Virus record (IMG/VR): IMGVR_UViG_3300029922_000181
Location: 1 to 36,511 of that record
Source of the DNA: a virus
DNA length: 36,511 nucleotides
Strand: one strand, 5' to 3'
In this document: positions 8,721 to 16,306 of the stretch, piece by piece
How positions within the stretch are numbered: position 1 is the first letter of the stretch
Layout: every line of letters starts with the position of its first letter
Translations under genes and position numbers: made by a program
Notes under the pieces: generated by a model
Told to the model about the DNA's origin: nothing
Databases searched by the model: none
Seen by the model: only the letters and a program-made list of their open reading frames with translations

Positions 8721-8869
8721 CCTTTACCCCATTTAAGGATGGTCTTGCCGCCCACAGCTTTCCACGCCGCTATGTTGAAAATCTAAGCTGGTGCGGGTCC
8801 ATCTTCTACAGCATCCGAATGGCTCATCTTCTAGATAGCGCCCATTCCGCAATGCCAACCCCGCAGCTT

Positions 8870-9214
8870 TTAAATCGTAGTGTTCTGGAACGCCTGGGTC
8901 AGCGCATCTTGAAGGCGCTGATTGGGCGAATTCGTGAAAGTAAGGCCAGCAGTAGGGGCGCTGAACTTGCGTCCTACAGCTTCTGCAACCTGCAGAGCAG
9001 TAACTTGTTTGGTGGTATCAAGCGTGTAGCCGCCGCCTGGGCCTCGAATAGAGGTCACGATGCCAGCAACATGCAGGTTACGCATGATCTGCTGCAAGAA
9101 GTGCAGCGTAGTGCCGATTTCAGTGGCAAGGTCAACGGTACGTGTTGGCTTACCGCGCTTCTTAAGGGCCTCTACCGCACTGATTCCGAGTTCTAATTTT
9201 TTGTTAAGTTTCAT
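8870..9214 (-). CDS. Rrf2-family transcriptional regulator
   Basis: This 114-residue protein matches the Rrf2 fold throughout. Residues 8-50 form the winged helix-turn-helix with LELGISAVEALKKRG and IGTTLHFLQQIMRNLHVAG. The wing RGPGGGYTL follows, then VTALQVAEAVG, the long dimerisation helix. Chromosomal members such as IscR, NsrR and RirA carry three Cys for an Fe-S cluster; this protein has no Cys at all, so it should be a cluster-free repressor or activator. It has its own promoter-like element at 9234-9260 and a good ribosome site (TAGGAGACAAAT). A 164-residue frame on the other strand is its shadow. Confidence 0.88.
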   Translation of the reverse strand: MKLNKKLELGISAVEALKKRGKPTRTVDLATEIGTTLHFLQQIMRNLHVAGIVTSIRGPGGGYTLDTTKQVTALQVAEAVGRKFSAPTAGLTFTNSPNQRLQDALTQAFQNTTI

Positions 9215-9233
9215 ATTTGTCTCCTACTCAAAG

Positions 9234-9260
9234 AGTATACCAAAACAATACGGTTTGCAA
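9234..9260 (-). promoter_or_regulatory. Putative promoter of the Rrf2-type gene
   Basis: Reading leftward, TTGCAA (9255-9260) and TATACT (9234-9239) are separated by 15 bases; written another way, TTGCAA-N16-ATACTCT. The same arrangement, TTGACA-N16-ATACTCT, occurs at 23869-23897. The TATACT ends 19 bases before the ATG. The shared spacing and 7-base identity suggest a phage promoter class. Confidence 0.45.
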
Positions 9261-9261
9261 A

Positions 9262-9690
9262 CTATTTTAATGGCTTTTTCAGCATATCTACGGCCAAATC
9301 AACCTCTTTGCTGGTTAGCCCCACGAACATGCTGGTTTTTACTAGCTTATGCATTAGAGGGTCCATATCAGATTCGTCGTCGAGAATCACCATGCTGGTA
9401 ACGCCAGGATTACGGTCTAGCCAGCATTGAATCTGGTATCCGCGCTTGCCATTCTCTTGGCCAGTACAGTCGATAATGCGGGTTTCGTCAAGGCCATTCT
9501 TTATAAAAACTTTCTTCATATAGAGTGCGCCCCAGATACGCCATGCGCTAGAAATCACGATCTTGAGGTCTGGCTCACGAGCCAAAAGAGAGCTGAGGGC
9601 TTGGATAGCAGAGATAGAGAAATTATCTTTGAAGTTGCGAGAAGTGAAATTGTTCATCACACCGTCAATGTCAAGAAATAGTACTTTCAT
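9262..9690 (-). CDS. HAD-superfamily phosphatase of the RNA-repair (HAD_SAK-like) type
   Basis: This 142-residue protein begins MKVLFLDIDGVMNN with the HAD nucleophile Asp7 and acid Asp9. Motif II is VISSAWR (45-51) and the Mg-binding acidic motif is MVILDDESDM (about 115-124). Compact HAD domains with FLDIDGV and SSAWR occur fused or next to RNA ligases and kinases, where they remove terminal phosphates. That fits the RNA-repair genes at 14608-18927, though here it lies 5 kb away. It overlaps the upstream gene by ATGA. The substrate is inferred. Confidence 0.8.
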   Translation of the reverse strand: MKVLFLDIDGVMNNFTSRNFKDNFSISAIQALSSLLAREPDLKIVISSAWRIWGALYMKKVFIKNGLDETRIIDCTGQENGKRGYQIQCWLDRNPGVTSMVILDDESDMDPLMHKLVKTSMFVGLTSKEVDLAVDMLKKPLK

Positions 9691-9944
9691 ATTGGTGATC
9701 CTGGAGGCTTGTTAAGAATCTTAGTATATCCATAAAAGTCCATTAGCGTTTTGACATGTACTACCATTTCTGGTGGCCATTCGGTAAGCTCGCCGATCCA
9801 ATAGGCAATCACGACGCAAGGGACCATGGTAGACACGGCTAAGGTAGATACCGCGTTGCCTGGGGTATATTCCCTTTTGTTCTTTTCCCACCATTGGCGA
9901 ACAAACCACTTATTTAGCTTATAACTGTCAATGTCAATTACCAT
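9687..9944 (-). CDS. Unknown small protein
   Basis: This 85-residue protein starts MVIDIDSYKLNKWFVRQWWEKN, is Trp-rich, and has a weakly hydrophobic centre (STMVPCVVIAYWIGEL). It could associate with membranes but lacks a convincing full transmembrane helix. Its stop overlaps the HAD ATG (ATGA) and its ATG meets the stop of the HNH-AP2 gene upstream, so the three are one translational unit. No family recognised. Confidence 0.65.
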   Translation of the reverse strand: MVIDIDSYKLNKWFVRQWWEKNKREYTPGNAVSTLAVSTMVPCVVIAYWIGELTEWPPEMVVHVKTLMDFYGYTKILNKPPGSPI

Positions 9945-10411
9945 TATTTCGCCCTAGCAAATTCGCCAAAATATTTTATAGCAGCTTTTACATAGGCTTC
10001 ATGAGCAGCTTCTTTTGTACTAAAAGTGCCAAGATAAAGTGATTTACCGTGCCAAATGTAGGCTTCGTATTTGTCTTTTCTACGACGAACGCCTTTTAAG
10101 CCTGCTTTGTTGCGCGTATGGACTCTAATATTAGCCTGATTTTGTGAAGGATTGCAGAGTCTTAGGTTAGATTTCCTATTATCTAACTTATTCAAATTTT
10201 TATGGTCTACATGAACTTTAGGATCAGTAACTTTCATTATAACACGATGCATTTTTACTGGACTTTGTTTTCCATTACAATCTCTAGGTCCAGAAGATTG
10301 AGCGTGACCGTCAAAATTTACGTGCCAAGCTCTTTGACTTAAATAGTCAAAATCTTCTTCGTCTACAAGAATTTCTTCACCTTTTTTAGTAAATATTTTA
10401 TTTCTTTCCAT
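9944..10411 (-). CDS. HNH homing endonuclease with AP2 DNA-binding domain
   Basis: This 155-residue protein has an N-terminal HNH_3-type nuclease (MHRVIMKVTDPKVHVDHKN, then LDNRKSNLRLCNPSQN) and a C-terminal AP2 domain (GLKGVRRRKDKYEAYIWHGK to EAAHEAYVKAAIKYFGEFA). The ATG at 10411 is chosen over the in-frame TTG at 10426. It begins inside the last 14 bases of the GMP reductase gene, so it is inserted without a gap. A close relative sits at 15839-16306. Confidence 0.92.
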   Translation of the reverse strand: MERNKIFTKKGEEILVDEEDFDYLSQRAWHVNFDGHAQSSGPRDCNGKQSPVKMHRVIMKVTDPKVHVDHKNLNKLDNRKSNLRLCNPSQNQANIRVHTRNKAGLKGVRRRKDKYEAYIWHGKSLYLGTFSTKEAAHEAYVKAAIKYFGEFARAK

Positions 10412-11468
10412 GTGGCGTGCCTTCAAGATATCCAGGAGATGTGATCCTTACAAACTCAACTCTAGCATGAAATTCTCTTAGATTTCGGGCACCTACGTAA
10501 CAAAAAGAGGAACGTAGGCCACCTTCGATATCTTGCAAAACTTCTACTACAGGCCCCTTATAGGGTACAAAGAAGGATTCGCCCTCCGCAGTGCGATGTG
10601 CGGCGTTTTTGCCCTGTACATCATAAGATTCCTGCGAGGCGGAACCACGGTACTTTTTGAACGCGCTTTTAGTATTCACAAAAAATGGCAAATCTTCTTT
10701 AAAAATTTCAGCACCGCGAGCGTCCGTTAGTTTACCAGGCGTTTCGTCGGTACCAGCTAGCATTCCACCTACCATTACCATGTGGGCGCCCGCGCCCAGA
10801 GCCTTAGCGATATCGCCAGGCTTCTTTAGGCCACCGTCTGCGATTACGACTACTTCTGTGTTCCTTAGCGTTCCTACAACGTCCATAATGGCCGCTAGCT
10901 GTGGGACGCCGACGCCAGTCTTGATCCTAGTGGTGCATGCGCTGCCGGGGCCGATCCCGACCTTGATACCGTCTACTGTATTTCCAGTATACTCAAGGAA
11001 GTCTCTTACGCTTTCGCCAGTAGCGAAATTGCCTACAATCACGTTTGAGTAAGGCCCTACAATTTTACGCAGCTCAAGCACTTGTTCAGCTACCGAAAGC
11101 TGGGCACCGTGAGCTACGTCCACCACGAAAGTATGAGCGCCAGCCTTGAATAAAGCCTCTGCACGTTCAAGTTCAGCGGTTCCAAGACCAATAGAAACCA
11201 TGGCACCGTCGCGCATAACGTTTGTACGCATGAATGCTGCTACTGTTTCAGCAATGCTGTTAAAACGATGGATGCAAGCCTGTGCGCCATAATCCAGCAT
11301 AGCATGTGTCATTTCGGGGCCAGTTACTGTATCCATGTTTGCCGAGATAATAGGCAATGAAATGTCCAGGCCACGAATGTGTGTCTTAAGGTCTACGTCC
11401 TTTCTGCTTTTGATCTTAGAAAATCTAGGCTTAATCAGAACGTCATCAAAAGTCAATAGTTCTTTCAT
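10398..11468 (-). CDS. guaC: GMP reductase / IMP dehydrogenase family enzyme
   Basis: This 356-residue TIM-barrel enzyme would convert GMP to IMP with NADPH. The start MKELLTFDDVLIKPRFSKIKSR and ISANMDTVTG are typical. The catalytic loop GIGPGSACTTRIKTGVGVPQ carries Cys178. The phosphate site ADGGLKKPGDIAKALGAGA and GGMLAGTDE follow. It has no CBS domains, and the segment between YRGSAS and AEG is short as in GuaC, not the long flap of IMP dehydrogenase; the KTGVG after the Cys loop also favours GMP reductase. ATG 11468 has AGGAGAAA upstream and overlaps the deaminase stop (ATGA). IMP dehydrogenase activity cannot be excluded. Confidence 0.88.
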   Translation of the reverse strand: MKELLTFDDVLIKPRFSKIKSRKDVDLKTHIRGLDISLPIISANMDTVTGPEMTHAMLDYGAQACIHRFNSIAETVAAFMRTNVMRDGAMVSIGLGTAELERAEALFKAGAHTFVVDVAHGAQLSVAEQVLELRKIVGPYSNVIVGNFATGESVRDFLEYTGNTVDGIKVGIGPGSACTTRIKTGVGVPQLAAIMDVVGTLRNTEVVVIADGGLKKPGDIAKALGAGAHMVMVGGMLAGTDETPGKLTDARGAEIFKEDLPFFVNTKSAFKKYRGSASQESYDVQGKNAAHRTAEGESFFVPYKGPVVEVLQDIEGGLRSSFCYVGARNLREFHARVEFVRITSPGYLEGTPHGKK

Positions 11469-11827
11469 TTCATTTTCTCCTGCTTGTACGAACCTTCGTA
11501 AGAATACACCACTTGCTTGATCCCGCAATCCATTAAAAACTTCCAGCAGGTCGGACAGGGCTTCGCAGCTGCCTGCGAGCCATTCTTATGTTGGCGATAG
11601 ACATAGGCTGTAGCTCCAGCGACGTTGCAATCGGCGTTGAGATATGCCATGAACTCAGCATGAACTTGATGAAACGGATTGGGACTTTTAGGATGAGTTT
11701 TAAGTACATTGTATCCAGTCCCAAGAACTTCGGAGCCTTTGGCTATGATACAGCCAAGTTGATGCCTATGGTGATTGGATTTCTTACTTGCCTTTTTCGC
11801 CAGCGATAGGTAGTAACTGTCCTTCAT
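11465..11827 (-). CDS. Cytidine/deoxycytidylate deaminase family protein
   Basis: This protein of about 120 residues carries the zinc-dependent deaminase signature: HAEF (His56, Glu58) and PCPTCWKFL (Cys91, Cys94). The likely reaction is dCMP to dUMP, feeding ThyX encoded just upstream. Start choice is between ATG 11827 and ATG 11836; 11827 gives the usual N-terminus MKDSYYLSLAKKAS. The gene begins about 44 bases inside the end of thyX and its stop overlaps the GMP reductase ATG. The family is clear but the exact substrate (dCMP, cytidine or other) is not. Confidence 0.85.
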   Translation of the reverse strand: MKDSYYLSLAKKASKKSNHHRHQLGCIIAKGSEVLGTGYNVLKTHPKSPNPFHQVHAEFMAYLNADCNVAGATAYVYRQHKNGSQAAAKPCPTCWKFLMDCGIKQVVYSYEGSYKQEKMK

Positions 11828-12692
11828 CTGTACCATTATACTCGTACACGTTCTCGTTTTCAATGCTTTTACGGTATTGATGCCAGCCACGGAAATTGCC
11901 AGAACGTACTATAGGATTATAGTCAGCTTCAGCCTGATGCTCTGCGGGAGAGGCGTGGATCGGCACATTTCCCAGCAGTTTATCGTAGAGTTCCAAATCT
12001 TGCTTGATAGTATTCTTGGTGCCATCATGATTCTTATATGACACCCTGGCACATTTGGCCACAGAACGCTTGATAGCGAGTTGCAGAGCTTCTTTGGAGT
12101 CTCGCAGGCAGGTAACACCAAACTGAGCAGAGCATTCTTCCATCTCTTCTTTAGAAACCAAAGGCAGGTGCCATTCTCCGTCACTGCGGAATTCTGGCGA
12201 GGAAGCCTTGTATTCCCTATACATCTGTGTAGCAAGCTCACAGATTTCTGGCTGAGCGGCAGGGTGAATACGAAGGGCAAAGAAGTTGGCCCAATCGGTC
12301 GCTGAACAAATCACCGTGATATGAGCGAAAGGCTCCAAGATGCGATTTGCATACTGCTTATGGATATCCATAGCGACCATCGCTCTAGCCTGCATTACTG
12401 CGGCATCACGGGCAGCTAGCCAAACGGCTACTGCGGCGTCTTGGTCGTCCAACAGGTCGCCAGCTTGCATCCCCTTCTGGTTCTTACGGAAGGCCAAAGG
12501 AATGGCTGGATTATCGATCACTTCCTGAATCTGTTTGGTTACGGGGATAGCCCTAGACGACGATGCGTTGCGAGACAACATTCTATGGGTCATTAGTTCT
12601 GCATGGATAAATCTAGGATATGTCAATACGAAAGTGGTAAGTCGGAATCCAGAAGATGCCAGCGAATCGCATACAATTTTTGCATTAATCAT
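11784..12692 (-). CDS. thyX: Flavin-dependent thymidylate synthase, ThyX family (divergent)
   Basis: It would methylate dUMP to dTMP using methylene-tetrahydrofolate and FAD. At 302 residues it is somewhat longer than typical ThyX. The signature appears as MTHRMLSRNASSSRAIPV (34-51), matching RHRxxSxNxxSxRY with Thr in place of the first Arg and Ala-Ile in place of Tyr. Further ThyX-like parts are ILEPFAHITVICSATDWANF and the conserved region near HASPAEHQA. It lies next to the deaminase and overlaps the upstream nuclease gene by ATGA. Divergent residues mean activity is likely but unproven. Confidence 0.82.
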   Translation of the reverse strand: MINAKIVCDSLASSGFRLTTFVLTYPRFIHAELMTHRMLSRNASSSRAIPVTKQIQEVIDNPAIPLAFRKNQKGMQAGDLLDDQDAAVAVWLAARDAAVMQARAMVAMDIHKQYANRILEPFAHITVICSATDWANFFALRIHPAAQPEICELATQMYREYKASSPEFRSDGEWHLPLVSKEEMEECSAQFGVTCLRDSKEALQLAIKRSVAKCARVSYKNHDGTKNTIKQDLELYDKLLGNVPIHASPAEHQAEADYNPIVRSGNFRGWHQYRKSIENENVYEYNGTDEGQLLPIAGEKGK

Positions 12693-13087
12693 TGAAAACT
12701 CCAGTTGTTTTTGAATTCTTCATATTTTTTACACAAAGTGATACAGGTGGTAACTCCCTTTTCTATCGGGATAAGGTACCAATCTCCATTAGAAGTGAGG
12801 CCTATGATGTAATCAATATCATTCTTGTCGTAGTTATGTCTTTTGGCTACACGAGAGGAATTTCCTTTAAAACAGGTAAGCCTAAAATTGCCGCTAGGAT
12901 TTTTGCAAGAAGTATATTTGACTTGAACTTTTAGCAGTTTCCCACTTACGTCGATGATGTAATCATACACGCTTTTAGGATGAATTGGCTTAGAAATAGG
13001 AATTTTTCTGCTAATGCACTCTAGCTCAAATTTAAGCTCGGCAATTAGTCCCTTGTCAGATGCTTCGCTTTGGTTTCTATCTGACAC
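12689..13087 (-). CDS. PD-(D/E)XK endonuclease (homing-endonuclease-like, PDDEXK_5 type)
   Basis: This 132-residue protein contains the nuclease core: Glu in LIAELKFELECI, Asp in VYDYIIDVSGKLL, and VQVKYTS (Q-x-K), followed by a beta-rich C-terminus with DIDYIIGLTSNGDWYLIPIEKG. The layout resembles small PD-(D/E)XK homing enzymes such as I-Ssp6803I. It starts at GTG 13087 (TAGTG overlap with the upstream stop) with AGGAAAAAGAAG before it, and ends on the thyX ATG (ATGA). It may home into a site in this metabolic block. Confidence 0.75.
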   Translation of the reverse strand: MSDRNQSEASDKGLIAELKFELECISRKIPISKPIHPKSVYDYIIDVSGKLLKVQVKYTSCKNPSGNFRLTCFKGNSSRVAKRHNYDKNDIDYIIGLTSNGDWYLIPIEKGVTTCITLCKKYEEFKNNWSFQ

Positions 13088-13233
13088 TACTTCTTTTTCC
13101 TTTTTTCTTGATAGGCTTTAGTTAAAGAATAAATGGCAACAGCTACTAGGCCACCAGGGATGATGGCAGCGGCAATCCATGCTGGTTTGGGCAATTTGGC
13201 GGCGGTTATCGCTGCATCTTTTAGGATCTTCAT
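13087..13233 (-). CDS. Small single-pass membrane protein
   Basis: A 48-residue frame: MKILKDAAITAAKLPKPAW, a hydrophobic stretch IAAAIIPGGLVAVAIYSLT (residues 20-38), and a strongly basic tail ending QEKRKKK. The ATG at 13233 overlaps the deformylase stop (ATGA) and its own stop overlaps the GTG of the nuclease gene, so it fits exactly into the chain. Positive charges after the helix suggest a cytoplasmic C-terminus. Function unknown. Confidence 0.65.
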   Translation of the reverse strand: MKILKDAAITAAKLPKPAWIAAAIIPGGLVAVAIYSLTKAYQEKRKKK

Positions 13234-13727
13234 TTTGCTTTGAATCCCCATTTGTGGGCAAGTTCGATTCTGCGTTTCTTGCCAAGGCTGCGGGCCTGCA
13301 AGTGAGATTTACCGTCTAAATGATCTAGCTCATGTTGCGCGCACACAGAGAAAATGGCTTGGAACATTCTTTTTTGAGGCTCACCTTTTTCATTCTGAAA
13401 CTCTAAAGTTACCCAAGAGGAACGGTCGGTCAGGGTAAGGAACTCTCCTGGAGCACTAAGACAGCCTTCTTTTAAATTGGCTGGCGCTATAGAGCGTGCG
13501 GTAATTTTTGGATTTATCACGAAAAGCTTATCTTCATCTAGAGTCTGCATCACAAACATGCGATGGGTCAGACCTACCTGATTAGCCGAAAGGCCCATAC
13601 CTCTTTGGGCTACCATCGTCTCATGCATTGAATCAAGAAGAGCCTTAAGCTCTGGACCAAAGACAGTTACTTCTTTGCAGACTTTGAAAAGAATAGGATC
13701 AGGATATTTGAGGATTACCATTTCCAT
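13230..13727 (-). CDS. def: Peptide deformylase
   Basis: It removes the N-formyl group from nascent proteins. The three motifs are present: GMGLSANQVG (43-52; the usual GxGxAAxQ with Ser for the first Ala), EGCLS (87-91, metal ligand Cys89) and QHELDH (131-136, His132, Glu133, His136). At 165 residues it is near full length, unlike many shorter phage deformylases. ATGs at 13727 and 13721 are both possible starts. The gene overlaps its upstream neighbour by 13 bases. Phage deformylases can speed maturation of viral proteins; that role is inferred. Confidence 0.95.
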   Translation of the reverse strand: MEMVILKYPDPILFKVCKEVTVFGPELKALLDSMHETMVAQRGMGLSANQVGLTHRMFVMQTLDEDKLFVINPKITARSIAPANLKEGCLSAPGEFLTLTDRSSWVTLEFQNEKGEPQKRMFQAIFSVCAQHELDHLDGKSHLQARSLGKKRRIELAHKWGFKAK

Positions 13728-14056
13728 ATGAAATTTAATGTATAAGACTTGTCGGTTATCTTGTTACTGACCGTATCGGCTATTCCCATATTTGGCAACT
13801 TGAAGTCGATACTTCTTGCTTTGTAGACATTGTAGATGAATACGCCCGACGAAACAGCTGCTACAGGAGTGGTACCAAGGTTATCGACAGCCGTTTTCTT
13901 GGCTAGGTCAAGACTTTTGTTTTCCACATTATCAGCCTGCTGTTTGATACCAGCCTGTTGAGTGCCAGCATCTAAAGCTTTATTGCAAGCGGTATTGTAT
14001 TGACCGCTAGTGCTTACACACATAAATACGAGTGCTTGTCCAAATAATCCTGCCAT
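13715..14056 (-). CDS. Unknown hydrophobic-start protein
   Basis: This protein of about 113 residues starts MAGLFGQALVFMCVSTSGQYNTACNKALD, a weak signal-like segment, and continues with a helical stretch and a hydrophobic patch TTPVAAVSSGVFIYNVYKA. ATG 14056 with GAAGAG upstream is preferred to GTG 14062. It overlaps the neighbours on both sides. It may be membrane-associated or a minor structural protein; no family is recognised. Confidence 0.6.
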   Translation of the reverse strand: MAGLFGQALVFMCVSTSGQYNTACNKALDAGTQQAGIKQQADNVENKSLDLAKKTAVDNLGTTPVAAVSSGVFIYNVYKARSIDFKLPNMGIADTVSNKITDKSYTLNFIWKW

Positions 14057-14058
14057 AT

Positions 14059-14277
14059 TCACTCTTCGGTATGAGTTTCCTCATGCCACTTTTGATCTAA
14101 TTCTTCGTCAGCATCGGCCATTGGCACTTCTTTGTCGAGAATTTTCTCAACTACACCGTAGTAGTGCTTGTGCCTTTTGCTATCTGCGGTACTCTCGCCA
14201 ATAAGTTCGCCTAATATATTCAGGGCTTCTTTATTCGTCAACTTGCCCATTTCCCACTCAACACATACCTTACACAT
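14059..14277 (-). CDS. Unknown small acidic protein with N-terminal CxxC
   Basis: This 72-residue protein starts MCKVCVEWEMG (CxxC at 2 and 5) and has an acidic C-terminal end (DADEELDQKWHEETHTEE). The stop abuts the downstream start, consistent with coupling. The paired Cys could bind a metal with another chain or act in redox; nothing else identifies it. Confidence 0.6.
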   Translation of the reverse strand: MCKVCVEWEMGKLTNKEALNILGELIGESTADSKRHKHYYGVVEKILDKEVPMADADEELDQKWHEETHTEE

Positions 14278-14283
14278 TGGAAC

Positions 14284-14607
14284 CTATTTTGTCCTTAAAT
14301 TACCGGCTAGTAGCGTAATTATCTTTGCTGTCAACCTTTCTACTAAGAAGGCAAAATTTGCATCTGCCTGAGTTTGTTGGTTTATCGTTGTTTTGAAGTA
14401 ACCAGGGCACATTGCCTCGGCTCTTAAAAGAAGGCGATTGCCCTCCTCTTCTAAATCTATATCATACCAGTCATGGGCAAGGCAAGTGAATCCTTGAGCT
14501 TTTTCTTCTTTTGTCAAAGATCGGTCCTGGCTCACTATAGCTTCCTGGGCAAGAAGTGCAGTGGCCAAGGACCGATGTTCTTCTGACATATCGCCAGGAT
14601 TTTTCAT
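14284..14607 (-). CDS. Unknown protein
   Basis: This 107-residue protein is mostly helical: MKNPGDMSEEHRSLATALLAQ, then GFTCLAHDWYDIDLEEEGNRLL and FAFLVERLTAKIITLL. The ATG directly follows the TAG of the RNA ligase gene (TAGATG), so it is co-translated with it. The second half resembles small tetratricopeptide-like helices but no repeat is clear. A ligase partner role is possible only by position. Confidence 0.6.
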   Translation of the reverse strand: MKNPGDMSEEHRSLATALLAQEAIVSQDRSLTKEEKAQGFTCLAHDWYDIDLEEEGNRLLLRAEAMCPGYFKTTINQQTQADANFAFLVERLTAKIITLLAGNLRTK

Positions 14608-15846
14608 CTAGTGGAAGTCCGTGTTCTTATCATCGGAGAGATAGTCTTCAGAAACCCACTTCAGGGCCTTCTTGTTGCCATCTACGTCGTATCCTTCGGC
14701 AGCCTTGACCACCAGACCTTCACGGACCTTGGTCTTGGCGTCGTAGGCGCTAGGGCCTTTGGTGAGGCCATAGGTCAGCTCTTGGTTGTACGGGCCAATA
14801 TAGAGCACGGGCACATACTCGAAGCCGCGCTCTTTGCAGAACGTTTCCACTTCGCTAGGGTTCAGCCAGCGGAACTTACCATCTTCTTGAAGCACCTTGG
14901 CGTCAAAAACTACGAAACGGTGCTCAGAGAGGCCATATTCGTAGCCTGCCTGAATTTTAGGACCAATGATTTCACCATAAACGATCTCGCCCACTTTGAG
15001 CTTGCTGAACACGTCCATAGCAGAGAAGCACTTACCGTAGATATCTTCGCCATAGAAACCTTTGTATTCGGTAGCGGCAGAGATATCTACGTTGTTGGAC
15101 CCATAGCAGTTCTCGGTCTTAGAAGCAAGGCCAAAGAGCTTCTTGAGCTTCTTGCGCCAGGTGTTCGCCATGAAAGGCAGTACGGACGCGCGTGCGTTGG
15201 TACCATGAAGCTTCTCTTGGAGGACAACCTGATCGCCTCCCTTGAACATGTTCGGGAACCACTTGATGTTGGACAGGCCGTTGTACTTATGGAACAACGG
15301 ATGCTCATGTTTCTTATTGCGGTTCTTAGCAAGGCCCTGCGTATGGGAAGGTCCACGTTGAGGCGGCTCATACTTCGTCACACCAAGGATGGCGGCGAGG
15401 TCTTGTTCCAACTTCAAATAGTCAGGATTGACCTTGGAGGTCACGTCAACAGGGTCCAGGAGCATACCTTGGGAGGCAAGGCCACGAAGCTTGATCTGGC
15501 GCACGCGGTGATGGTGAAGCTTCACCTTGGAGTCAGGCGGAAACACTTCGTCTTCCAGCCATTGAGGGAGAAGCGAGTCGATCGGAATGTAGATCACCTT
15601 GTCGCCAACCTTGTATTGGCCCTTACGCACGATCACTTGGAAGCCATAAACCGTAGCAAGTTCAAGGCGTTCCGCGTTGTTGTGAGGATTGAGTTCGAGA
15701 ATGGTTGTCAGAGGAACTTTGTAAAGACTGCCTCCATCTTCCGAAGTGGTAGGGGCTACTTCCACTACGGTTCCAGACGAAAGATCTACGATTTCTTCTT
15801 TGGCAGCTTTTTTCAACCAGCGATCAGTAAAATTAAGATTAAACAT
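14608..15846 (-). CDS. RNA ligase with N-terminal OB-like domain (DraRnl/DRB0094 type)
   Basis: This ATP-dependent ligase would seal 5'-phosphate and 3'-OH RNA ends. ATG 15846, after AAGGAG, gives 412 residues. Residues 1-150 form an extra N-terminal domain (ELNPHNNAERLELATVYGFQ, YKVGDKVIYIP) as in Deinococcus Rnl. The nucleotidyltransferase core follows: motif I KLHGTN with adenylated Lys212, motif III VYGEIIG (289-295), IIIa FVVFDAKV (311-318), IV REGLVVK (375-381), V KALKWV (393-398). It starts 8 bases inside the HNH-AP2 gene that separates it from the kinase-phosphatase, its likely partner. Confidence 0.92.
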   Translation of the reverse strand: MFNLNFTDRWLKKAAKEEIVDLSSGTVVEVAPTTSEDGGSLYKVPLTTILELNPHNNAERLELATVYGFQVIVRKGQYKVGDKVIYIPIDSLLPQWLEDEVFPPDSKVKLHHHRVRQIKLRGLASQGMLLDPVDVTSKVNPDYLKLEQDLAAILGVTKYEPPQRGPSHTQGLAKNRNKKHEHPLFHKYNGLSNIKWFPNMFKGGDQVVLQEKLHGTNARASVLPFMANTWRKKLKKLFGLASKTENCYGSNNVDISAATEYKGFYGEDIYGKCFSAMDVFSKLKVGEIVYGEIIGPKIQAGYEYGLSEHRFVVFDAKVLQEDGKFRWLNPSEVETFCKERGFEYVPVLYIGPYNQELTYGLTKGPSAYDAKTKVREGLVVKAAEGYDVDGNKKALKWVSEDYLSDDKNTDFH

Positions 15847-16306
15847 ATAAGGACTCCTTAAAATTAAGCTTAGCGTATTTTCCAAAATATTGCAATGCAG
15901 CTTTGTCGTAAGCCATAGCTGCTTGTTTTTCTTCAACAAAAAATCCAAGATGGGTTTCTTTGTACTCTACTTTTATTCTAGCTCTCCATTTACCGCTCTT
16001 TGAGTCAAAATTTACACCCTTATATTTTGAAGACTTATTTACACTTTTTGAACGATTTTTAGTATTCTCAGAATGGGAACAAATCCTAAGATTTTGTTTT
16101 CTGTTATCTAATTTGTCTCCATTTATATGGTCTACGGAAAGAATTGTTTCGCCAACTACGGTCTTATGCATATACTCTGTCTTGTTGCCATTTTTTCTAG
16201 TAGCATAGCCGCCCGAACTACAACACCATGTTTTAGAAGATAAACGCGCAAAATCTTCATCATCTACTACAGCAACAGTGTTTCTGGTCAACTTTATAAT
16301 GTTCAA
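15839..16306 (-). CDS. HNH homing endonuclease with AP2 domain
   Basis: This 155-residue protein has HNH_3 residues YMHKTVVGETILSVDHINGD and LDNRKQNLRICSHSENTKN, then an AP2 domain (KYKGVNFDSKSGKWRARIKV to AAMAYDKAALQYFGKYAKLNF). It is a paralogue of the enzyme at 9944-10411. The ATG overlaps the kinase-phosphatase stop (ATGA) and the end overlaps the RNA ligase start by 8 bases, so it sits between two RNA-repair genes without breaking the operon. Confidence 0.92.
   Translation of the reverse strand: MNIIKLTRNTVAVVDDEDFARLSSKTWCCSSGGYATRKNGNKTEYMHKTVVGETILSVDHINGDKLDNRKQNLRICSHSENTKNRSKSVNKSSKYKGVNFDSKSGKWRARIKVEYKETHLGFFVEEKQAAMAYDKAALQYFGKYAKLNFKESLYV

Noticed and set aside
8735-8835. Two tiny leftward frames of about 14 and 21 codons, one with KTILKWGKGDD
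   Set aside because: Too short, no good start or ribosome site, and adjacent to the structured segment.
8702-9196. 164-residue rightward frame
   Set aside because: It is antisense to the clear Rrf2-type gene; its sequence has no family-like features.
11465-11890. Longer deaminase start at 11890 (extra 21 residues)
   Set aside because: The extra residues lie within thyX, show no deaminase similarity, and ATG 11827 gives a typical N-terminus.
14611-15861. 416-residue rightward frame
   Set aside because: Antisense shadow of the RNA ligase, whose catalytic motifs are all readable on the other strand.
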